A stretch of DNA of 64,000 nt from JANQEU01 sp965601455 (GTDB lineage: Bacteria > Bacteroidota > Bacteroidia > Cytophagales > Cyclobacteriaceae), in contig OZ271831.1 in the NCBI GenBank assembly GCA_965601455.1, positions 868,001 to 932,000 on the forward strand, given 5' to 3'. This document shows positions 58,696 to 64,000 of the stretch, piece by piece; within the stretch, counting starts at the first letter, position 1; every line of letters starts with the position of its first letter. The position numbers were made by a program, and so were the translations under genes. Under the pieces are notes generated by a model, which saw only the letters and a list, made by a program, of their open reading frames with translations, was not told the origin of the DNA and made no database searches.

Positions 58696-59571
58696 TTAGA
58701 ACTCTTCGAGATAAGATACGAAGTGGTCAGGGTCTTCTATCTGGATGATTTTTTCATCTCCAAGCATGCTCATGAAATTATCAGGATTACCCGACATCAA
58801 AATTGGTAGGTCGGTGATAGTTCTAAGTTGTTTAACCAGATTTTCCGTTTTTGTCTTTCTCGGAGCTACGAACATAGTCAAGAGTATGTCGGGATCGATA
58901 ATGTCCAAAGACTGCTGCATGTTGTCTACCGGAACATTTTGGCCCAGGTAGTAACACTTCCATCCTAAGTCTTTGGCAATAAAATAGGCGAGAAGTAAAC
59001 CGATCTCATGATCTTCGCCTTCCAATAAGAAGAACAGAACCTTCTTCGCCCGGTTATCGGGCATTGGGAGGGCATCGATGGATGAGATAATCTTCTGACG
59101 TACCAGGTTAGAGACAAAATGTTCCTGGGCAGGAATTGCTTTGCCAGTTCCCCACAAAATACCAACGTGATGCAGAAATGGATAAATCAATTCAATTACT
59201 GTCTGCAGTAAACCCTTACGAAGAACAAATCTTTGATAGACCTTTTCGAATTCTGCTTCGTTCATATCCAACATGGATATGGTTAGTGCTTTAATTTCAT
59301 CTTCACTTGCGGCTTCGGGATTCTCCAGGATGCCTTCAATTGCCGTGTGAATTTCCGGTTCCGACATCTTATCGAGTTTGGAAACACGGTATCCGTTTTT
59401 GATTAGGATTCCGAAATTGAGGAGTTTTCGAAGTTCGTCATCCGAATAATACCGAATGTTAGTATCGGTCCTCATGGGATTTAGAAAGTTGTATCTCCTT
59501 TCCCATATACGGAGAGTATGAGCCTTTATCCCAGTCAAACTCTCTACCTGCGCCATCGAATAACTACTCAT
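58696..59571 (-). CDS. CarH/LitR-type B12-dependent photoreceptor regulator (MerR family)
   Basis: A 291-residue regulator. The N-terminal MerR winged helix is SMAQVESLTGIKAHTLRIWERRY (start at 59571). Residues about 90-165 are the helical B12-binding cap and residues 177-290 the Rossmann-like B12-binding domain. Diagnostic residues for coenzyme B12 light-sensing match: Trp140-x9-Glu150-His151 (WGTGKAIPAQEH) and Glu186-x-His188-x-x-Gly191 (EGEDHEIG), the lower His ligand of cobalamin. In CarH the tetramer binds DNA in the dark as a repressor and falls apart in light. Candidate operators lie in its upstream region. It is 2.8 kb from the photolyase cluster, so light control of photorepair or pigment genes is plausible (inference). 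Confidence 0.92.
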   Translation of the reverse strand: MSSYSMAQVESLTGIKAHTLRIWERRYNFLNPMRTDTNIRYYSDDELRKLLNFGILIKNGYRVSKLDKMSEPEIHTAIEGILENPEAASEDEIKALTISMLDMNEAEFEKVYQRFVLRKGLLQTVIELIYPFLHHVGILWGTGKAIPAQEHFVSNLVRQKIISSIDALPMPDNRAKKVLFFLLEGEDHEIGLLLAYFIAKDLGWKCYYLGQNVPVDNMQQSLDIIDPDILLTMFVAPRKTKTENLVKQLRTITDLPILMSGNPDNFMSMLGDEKIIQIEDPDHFVSYLEEF

Positions 59572-59585
59572 TGTTTATGAAATTA

Positions 59586-59774
59586 TGTACAAAAGTAAAC
59601 AAATAAAAATGACAAAAGCACGTGATTATCAGATAATTATCTAAAAACATGCTAAAAAACATGAACATTTACCCGTAATTACGTTGAAAAAATGTTCAAT
59701 TATTTTAGCTAACTCTTGTACAAAACAAAATGTTTATACATATTTGTTCAAGTAACAACGAAAATAGTTGAACA
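59586..59774. promoter_or_regulatory. Divergent promoter region with TGTACA-like boxes (candidate CarH operators)
   Basis: Six-base boxes TGTACA or close relatives occur at 59586, 59662 (TGAACA), 59693 (TGTTCA), 59717 (TGTACA), 59731 (TGTTTA), 59745 (TGTTCA) and 59769 (TGAACA). The nine-mer TGTACAAAA is exact at 59586 and 59717. On the - strand, TACTTTTG (59597-59590) matches the Bacteroidota -7 element TAnnTTTG and overlaps the first box. On the + strand, TTG at 59716-59718 and CATATTTG (59739-59746), 20 bases apart, resemble the -33/-7 pair and overlap further boxes. CarH proteins bind repeated boxes in their own promoter; that these are its sites is inferred. Confidence 0.45.
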
Positions 59775-59875
59775 AAATAGTCCAAATATCATCCTTGTTT
59801 AGTGATCTGACATTAGAGATTCAAACCCAGGCTTTGCTAACAGGCGATTGGTCAACTGTTCTGTTTTCCGGAGAC

Positions 59876-60013
59876 ATGTTGTTGATTTTTGCGGTAGGTG
59901 TTGGAATGATCATGGCGATAAACCAGGTTTCGAAGCACGTATTGCGAGCAATACATGGAATATACAAAAACATTAAAAGGCTAAGGTCCTTACACTGCCC
60001 CTTTAGTGGGTAG
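59876..60013 (+). CDS. Small predicted single-span membrane protein (tentative)
   Basis: A 45-residue open frame with a membrane helix (MLLIFAVGVGMIMAINQV) and a basic tail (HGIYKNIKRLRSLHC). GGAG precedes the ATG at 59876, though with short spacing. The frame is open back to a TTG at 59768, which would make an 81-residue protein. Support for a real transcript is the strong terminator 46 bases after its stop and the promoter-like element upstream. It shares the intergenic control region with the CarH-like gene. It could instead be non-coding RNA; I do not recognise a family. Confidence 0.35.
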   Translation: MLLIFAVGVGMIMAINQVSKHVLRAIHGIYKNIKRLRSLHCPFSG

Positions 60014-60058
60014 ACGAAGATTCTATTACTGGTTGGTTTTATATTCTTTTTCTTGGCT

Positions 60059-60088
60059 ATCGGCAACCCTCGGGTTGCCGATTTTTTT
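60059..60088 (+). terminator. Rho-independent terminator of a short + strand transcript
   Basis: An 11-bp stem (ATCGGCAACCC / GGGTTGCCGAT, 2-base loop, 60059-60082) then a run of T to 60088. It is oriented along + and follows the tentative small ORF at 59876. The - strand LolD-like gene ends at 60087 and would need an A run on the left, which is absent. This marks a + transcript starting in the CarH intergenic region. Confidence 0.9.
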
Positions 60089-60740
60089 ATGCTGATATTA
60101 TTCCGTCCCGGATCTCAAGCTTTCTGTCTGCCATGGTGGCGAGTTCTTCGTTGTGGGTTACAATGACGAATGTTTGTTGCATTTTCTCTCTTAGGTCAAA
60201 AAATAATTGGTGAAGTTCCTTGGCATTATTCGAATCGAGGTTGCCACTGGGTTCATCTGCGAATATGATGGTAGGGTCATTAATAAGCGCACGGGCTACA
60301 GACACCCGTTGTTGCTCCCCACCAGATAATTGAGAGGGTTTGTGATGCACTCTATCACTTATTCCAAGGAGATCGAAAATCTCATTGGATTTTTCTTTTA
60401 GTTCGGACTCGTTTTTTCCAGCAATGAACCCTGGCATACAGGCATTTTCCAAAGCGGTGAATTCGGGGAGTAGATTATGAAATTGAAAGATGAATCCGAT
60501 GTTTTGATTACGAAACTTGGCAAGCGCCTTTGGAGTCAGGTCTGATACGTTTTCGTTGTTGATTTCGATTTTTCCACTATCGGGTGAATCCAATGAGCCC
60601 AATATGTGTAGAAGAGTACTCTTTCCTGCTCCGGAGGCACCCACAATGGATATCACTTCGCCATCTCGGACCTCCAGGTTTATCCCTTTCAATACTTCAA
60701 GGTTGCGGTAGGACTTGTGAATATCGTAGGCTTTCAACAT
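60087..60740 (-). CDS. ABC transporter ATP-binding protein (LolD/MacB-like)
   Basis: A 217-residue ATPase of the LolD/MacB group. Motifs are VVGASGAGKS-type Walker A at 33-41 (IVGASGAGKSTLL), FQFHNLLPEFTALEN Q-loop, LSGGEQQRVSVARAL signature, IIFADEPSGNLDS Walker B with D-loop, and VTHNEELATMADR switch. The start at 60740 (MLKAYDIHKSY) is used because the family begins here; the frame continues seven codons upstream. It would energise a membrane permease such as LolCE or MacB for lipoprotein sorting; no permease partner is adjacent. It is divergent from sucC. Confidence 0.92.
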   Translation of the reverse strand: MLKAYDIHKSYRNLEVLKGINLEVRDGEVISIVGASGAGKSTLLHILGSLDSPDSGKIEINNENVSDLTPKALAKFRNQNIGFIFQFHNLLPEFTALENACMPGFIAGKNESELKEKSNEIFDLLGISDRVHHKPSQLSGGEQQRVSVARALINDPTIIFADEPSGNLDSNNAKELHQLFFDLREKMQQTFVIVTHNEELATMADRKLEIRDGIISA

Positions 60741-60775
60741 GCTGCAAATATAGAAGCTCAATGCAATTCATCTTC

Positions 60776-60806
60776 TTGTTTAAGCCCCCTGTATGGCTTA
60801 GTTTCG
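60776..60806 (+). promoter_or_regulatory. Candidate Bacteroidota-type promoter of sucC
   Basis: TTG at 60776-60778 and TAGTTTCG at 60799-60806, separated by 20 bases, resemble the Bacteroidota -33/-7 pair (TTTG and TAnnTTTG). The -7 element ends 15 bases before the sucC ATG, which would give a short leader. Confidence 0.35.
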
Positions 60807-60821
60807 CAAAAAAGTTTTGAC

Positions 60822-62033
60822 ATGAATATCCACGAGTACCAGGCCAAGGAAATTTTGAAAAGCTATGGTGTTACTATTCAGGAAGGTATCGTTGCAGATA
60901 CACCTGAAAAGGCCAAAGACGCTGCAAAGGAATTGAATCAGCAGACCGGGACATCGTGGTACGTTTTGAAGGCGCAAATACACGCTGGTGGCAGGGGAAA
61001 GGGTAAAATCCAGGAAACCGATTCCAATGGCGTGGTGCTGGCCAAAAGCTTAGATGAAGTACTTCCAAAGGCCAAAGGGATATTAGGAGGAACTTTAGTG
61101 ACACATCAGACAGGTCCTGAAGGAAAAAAAGTAAATAAACTTTTAATCGCTCAAGACGTCTATTACCCAGGTGAGTCTGACCCCAAGGAATATTATCTGT
61201 CCATACTTTTGGATCGGGCAACCGGTCAAAATGTAATCATGGCATCTACGGAGGGCGGTATGGATATCGAAACCGTAGCTGAAGAGACACCTGAGAAGAT
61301 CATTAAGGAATGGATCGATCCAAAAGTTGGTTTGCAAGGTTTTCAGGCCAGGAAAGTAGCCTTTGCCTTGGGACTGGAAGGCCAGGCCTTTAAGGAGATG
61401 GTGAAATTTATTTTCTCCCTTTATAAAGCCTTCGAGGGTATCGACGCATCACTTTTTGAAATTAATCCGGTATTAAAGACTTCCGATAACAAGATTCTTG
61501 CAGTTGATTCGAAAGTTAATCTCGATGATAATGCACTTTTCCGACACAAGGCTATTGCTGAGCTAAGAGATCTTTCAGAAGAAGATCCCGCTGAGGTTGA
61601 GGCATCACAATCAGGTTTGAACTATGTTAAGCTTGATGGCAATGTCGGTTGTATGGTTAATGGAGCAGGTTTAGCAATGGCCACCATGGATATGATTAAG
61701 CTAAGTGGAGGTGAACCTGCTAATTTCCTTGACGTTGGGGGAGGAGCAAATGCAGAGACCGTAGAGGCTGGTTTTCGGATTATCTTGAAGGATCCAAATG
61801 TAAAAGCCATATTGATCAATATTTTTGGTGGAATAGTTCGCTGTGACCGTGTGGCCAGTGGAGTGGTGGAAGCCTATAAGAAAATTGGTACCATTGATGT
61901 ACCTATCATCGTCAGACTTCAGGGCACCAATGCAGAGGAAGGAGCCAAAATCATTGAAGAGTCTGGTTTGAAAGTAACATCAGCGATTCTTTTGAAAGAT
62001 GCGGCTGAGAAGGTTAAAGAAGTACTAGCGTAA
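60822..62033 (+). CDS. sucC: Succinate--CoA ligase (ADP-forming) beta subunit
   Basis: A 403-residue TCA-cycle enzyme subunit that makes succinate, CoA and ATP from succinyl-CoA, ADP and phosphate. It begins MNIHEYQAKEILKSYGV (ATP-grasp). Landmarks are QIHAGGRGKGK (nucleotide loop), EINPVL, KLDGNVGCMVNGAGLAMATMD, NFLDVGGGA and INIFGGIVRCD. Full normal length. The alpha subunit gene sucD is not in the window; in many Bacteroidota the two are separate. The start at 60822 is chosen over an upstream frame because the family begins here. Confidence 0.97.
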   Translation: MNIHEYQAKEILKSYGVTIQEGIVADTPEKAKDAAKELNQQTGTSWYVLKAQIHAGGRGKGKIQETDSNGVVLAKSLDEVLPKAKGILGGTLVTHQTGPEGKKVNKLLIAQDVYYPGESDPKEYYLSILLDRATGQNVIMASTEGGMDIETVAEETPEKIIKEWIDPKVGLQGFQARKVAFALGLEGQAFKEMVKFIFSLYKAFEGIDASLFEINPVLKTSDNKILAVDSKVNLDDNALFRHKAIAELRDLSEEDPAEVEASQSGLNYVKLDGNVGCMVNGAGLAMATMDMIKLSGGEPANFLDVGGGANAETVEAGFRIILKDPNVKAILINIFGGIVRCDRVASGVVEAYKKIGTIDVPIIVRLQGTNAEEGAKIIEESGLKVTSAILLKDAAEKVKEVLA

Positions 62034-62042
62034 AGACACGTG

Positions 62043-62068
62043 GACTTAGAATAAGAAAAATCTAAGTC
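62043..62068 (+). terminator. Weak hairpin downstream of sucC
   Basis: GACTTAGA (62043-62050) and TCTAAGTC (62061-62068) form an 8-bp stem with a 10-base A-rich loop, 9 bases after the sucC stop codon. There is no T run behind it (ATTTCG), so it may only weakly terminate or protect the transcript end. The rest of the 271-base gap to 62304 shows nothing else I can name. Confidence 0.3.
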
Positions 62069-62304
62069 ATTTCGAGATTGTTTGTTTCCAGGGATTTCTT
62101 ATTGACTCATTGTACGTTGATAGAAACTTCAATAGATCTTGCTTCGATTGAATCTTTTTCTGGGTGTAGATAGTTCTTCTTTTACTCAACTGATTCAAAA
62201 GTGTAGAAGGTACTTGCACTTATTCTGGAGAAAAAGTGTGCATTTTCTGATTTTAGAAACATTTTTGGCGTGAATTGAGTACATATATACATTAACCATT
62301 TTTT

Positions 62305-62577
62305 ATGCCAACAGTCAAGTTTACTTCCAACCTGAAACGATTCTATCCCGATTTGGCCCCTGTTAAAAGTCAAGCTTCTTCTGTCCCCGAGCTTTTAGAG
62401 GAAATCAATTCCCTGCATCCCGGGATAAAGGATTATATCGTTGACGAACAGGGACGACTTCGAAAGCATGTAAATATTTTCATTGGAGATAAACTGATTG
62501 ACGACCGGGAAGGACTGTCAGATGAGGTGAAAGATGGAACAGAGGTGTATATAATGCAGGCTCTTTCCGGTGGCTAA
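62305..62577 (+). CDS. ThiS/MoaD-family ubiquitin-like protein
   Basis: A 90-residue beta-grasp protein of the MoaD/ThiS type: VKFTSNLKRFYPDL, a helix VPELLEEINSLHPGI, VNIFIGDKLIDDREGL, and the terminal VYIMQALSGG. The C-terminal Gly-Gly is required for activation and sulfur transfer in the family and is intact. Which pathway it serves is open: it is not next to moaE, thiF or thiG. It is followed after six bases by the BNR propeller gene, so the two are co-transcribed. MoaD-like proteins supply sulfur for molybdopterin; the iorAB pair in this window needs molybdopterin, but it is far away. Confidence 0.9.
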   Translation: MPTVKFTSNLKRFYPDLAPVKSQASSVPELLEEINSLHPGIKDYIVDEQGRLRKHVNIFIGDKLIDDREGLSDEVKDGTEVYIMQALSGG

Positions 62578-62583
62578 GCCGCC

Positions 62584-63669
62584 ATGAAAGAAAAAAGAAA
62601 CCTACTCCTTGGAACTCGCAAAGGTCTTGTGGTCTATTCATTGAATCACAACGACTCCTGGGTCTATCAAACGACGCACTTTGTGGGTGCGCCGGTATCG
62701 TTAACTTTTGTTGATCCCAGATCCAATACCTGGTTCGCATGTTTGGATCATGGTCATTGGGGTGTGAAGCTTCATCGATCGGAGGACAATGGAGAAAACT
62801 GGACCGAATTGGAATCCCCCAAGTTCGAAGAAGGACTGGAGATCAAAGAAGGTAAGCCGGCAACGGTAAATTACTTATGGGCCATGGCGCATGGTGGCTA
62901 TGATCGTCAAGGTGTTTTGTACTTGGGGACCGACCCCGGAGCTCTTTTTTATACCGAAGACAATGGTGAGTCCTGGAAACTGGTTGAGGGGCTTTGGAAT
63001 CACTCTTCCAGAGTAGATGGATGGTTTGGGGGCGGAAGAGATGATCCTGGAATCCACAGCATTCTTGTAGATCCTCGTGACTCAGATCATATTTATGTGG
63101 CGATAAGTGTCGCCGGTGTTTTTGAAACTACGGATGGAGGCACAAGCTGGTCTCCGGCAAACAAAGGATTGTCAGCGGACTTCCTGCCTGATCCAACATC
63201 GGAAATTGGGCAGGACCCACATTTATTGGCATGGAACCCTAAGTCACCGGAAGTCATGTGGCAGCAAAACCACTGCGGTATTTTTATTAGCAAGGACGGG
63301 TCACAAAATTGGAGAAAAGTGAGTCAGAAAAAGGGACCGGCCGATTTTGGATTTGCCATTGCTGTTGATCCTGGAAAGCCTTCTACGGCCTGGGTGGTAC
63401 CTGGGATCAGTGATGAATTACGAATACCAGTTGATAACGGCCTGTGTGTTTGTAGAACCGATGATTTCGGTAAGTCATGGAAGGTACAGAAAAAGGGTCT
63501 ACCTCAGCATAGTTTTGATGTTGTATATCGACATTCCTTAGATGTTAATGGTGAGATGCTTGCTTTCGGAACAACTACAGGCAATGTATACTGGTCATCG
63601 GATAAAGGGGATAGTTGGGAAACCATAACCAATAACCTGGCAATGGTTTACTCTGTCGAGTTCACTTGA
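62584..63669 (+). CDS. BNR/VPS10-like beta-propeller protein
   Basis: A 361-residue protein without signal peptide, with repeated BNR (Asp-box) motifs: RSEDNGENWTELE, TEDNGESWKLVEG, TTDGGTSWSPANKG, SKDGSQNWRKV, TDDFGKSWKVQKKG, SSDKGDSWETI. Each is S/T-x-D-x-G-x-x-W, typical of sialidase/VPS10 propellers, but no catalytic sialidase residues are apparent. It should be cytoplasmic, which is unusual for this fold. It sits six bases after the MoaD/ThiS-like gene in the same transcript, and I recall this pair as recurring in bacteria; its function is unknown. It ends 22 bases inside the MORN-repeat gene running the other way. Confidence 0.88.
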   Translation: MKEKRNLLLGTRKGLVVYSLNHNDSWVYQTTHFVGAPVSLTFVDPRSNTWFACLDHGHWGVKLHRSEDNGENWTELESPKFEEGLEIKEGKPATVNYLWAMAHGGYDRQGVLYLGTDPGALFYTEDNGESWKLVEGLWNHSSRVDGWFGGGRDDPGIHSILVDPRDSDHIYVAISVAGVFETTDGGTSWSPANKGLSADFLPDPTSEIGQDPHLLAWNPKSPEVMWQQNHCGIFISKDGSQNWRKVSQKKGPADFGFAIAVDPGKPSTAWVVPGISDELRIPVDNGLCVCRTDDFGKSWKVQKKGLPQHSFDVVYRHSLDVNGEMLAFGTTTGNVYWSSDKGDSWETITNNLAMVYSVEFT

Positions 63670-64000
63670 TTTCCGTGATCGATTTCGTTAAGCAGTCTTC
63701 CTCGTAAGCTGAAATACCGCCAGTTACCCACTTTCTGGTCGTTTTCGAAAGAACCTTCTGACTCAGTGAGTCCATTGGAGTGATAATATTTCCAAGGTCC
63801 AGTTTTTTGACCGTCCTTCATCTCTCCTTCGAACTCGGTGAATCCGTTTATGAAATAACCTTTGAATTTACCTTGATATAGACCATCCTCTAACGACGTT
63901 TCCAGACGTTTTTCACCCTCTGGGAAATACTCAAAGAAGGTACCATTTCCATTTTCCAGACTTCCTTTCATAAGTGGATTCCCTTTTATATTATAATAGT
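63648..64000 (-). CDS. MORN-repeat (YwqK-like) protein, N-terminus cut by window edge
   Basis: The - strand frame is open to the right edge, so the gene begins beyond it; about 117 residues are visible. Repeats of the MORN type are clear: GKFKGYFINGFTEFEGEMKDGQKTGPWKYYHSNG, and a further unit SEGSFENDQKVGNWRYFSLRG. Such Bacteroidota proteins are often exported and of unknown role. An internal Met at 63971 is not the true start because the codons upstream continue the repeat (YYNIKGNPL). Its stop lies 22 bases inside the end of the BNR gene (convergent overlap). Confidence 0.85.
   Translation of the reverse strand, partial: YYNIKGNPLMKGSLENGNGTFFEYFPEGEKRLETSLEDGLYQGKFKGYFINGFTEFEGEMKDGQKTGPWKYYHSNGLTESEGSFENDQKVGNWRYFSLRGRLLNEIDHGNQVNSTE

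Noticed and set aside
60717..60821. A 35-codon N-terminal extension of sucC.
   Set aside because: SucC proteins begin MNIHEYQAK, and the extension would overlap the divergent LolD-like start and the promoter.
60822..62304. Missing sucD as a sign of deletion.
   Set aside because: In many Bacteroidota sucC and sucD are at separate places, and sucC here is intact.
1..64000. tRNA, rRNA, insertion sequences, integrases, phage or plasmid genes.
   Set aside because: No cloverleaf, rRNA-like stretch, transposase or integrase motif or terminal inverted repeats were seen by reading; the window appears to be ordinary chromosome.

Overview
The window looks like a chromosomal segment of a marine-type Bacteroidota, probably order Cytophagales. 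I infer this from moderate GC, type IX secretion (T9SS) C-terminal sorting domains, a Reg_prop/Y_Y_Y sensor kinase, 800-residue duplicated MacB/FtsX permeases, a GH97 enzyme and S74-tailed surface proteins. Most genes end close to their neighbours, and I see no tRNA, rRNA, CRISPR array, integrase, transposase or phage gene. The window edges cut two genes: a sigma-54 response regulator on the left and a MORN-repeat protein on the right.

Regions. 1-5.0 kb: sigma-54 response regulator, MacB/FtsX permease, serine hydrolase. 5.3-16.7 kb: a + strand block of TPR histidine kinase, LytTR response regulator, a 66-residue LuxR-type HTH protein, a 1254-residue S74-chaperone surface protein and a 1613-residue cadherin-like T9SS adhesin, closed by a strong terminator. 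16.8-24.0 kb (- strand): a polysaccharide-type module of sulfatase, GH97 glycosidase and a beta-propeller sensor kinase. 24.1-29.2 kb: S10 carboxypeptidase, then a pckA-fbp gluconeogenic pair and an outer-membrane protein. 29.5-33.6 kb: a small T9SS protein translationally coupled to a YadA-head/S74 fibre protein. 33.6-47.3 kb: S9 peptidase, TolB-like protein, small unknowns, a remnant of a chemoreceptor gene, a sugar isomerase, iorAB molybdenum oxidoreductase, lipoprotein, DHFR-like protein, glycosidase, EamA transporter and OxyR. 47.4-49.9 kb: ankyrin protein and chemoreceptor.

49.9-55.9 kb is the most striking part: seven tightly overlapping + strand genes for an SDR protein, two flavin-reductase-like proteins, a photolyase FAD-domain protein with a C-terminal (apparently permuted) alpha/beta domain, a cryptochrome/photolyase, a DUF2256 Cys4 micro-protein and a PhrB-like (6-4)-type photolyase that has lost the usual iron-sulfur cysteines. 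About 2.8 kb further on is a MerR-family regulator carrying all the vitamin-B12 light-sensing residues of CarH/LitR (W-x9-EH and E-x-H-x2-G). It sits beside a promoter region dense in TGTACA-like boxes that also appears to drive a short transcript ending at its own terminator. I infer a light-sensing and photorepair island.

55.9-64 kb: ConA-like secreted protein, two coiled-coil proteins, a divergent DAHP synthase, the CarH-like regulator, a LolD-like ATPase, sucC, and a ThiS/MoaD-like protein paired with a BNR beta-propeller protein. All functions are read from sequence motifs by eye; no database search was possible.
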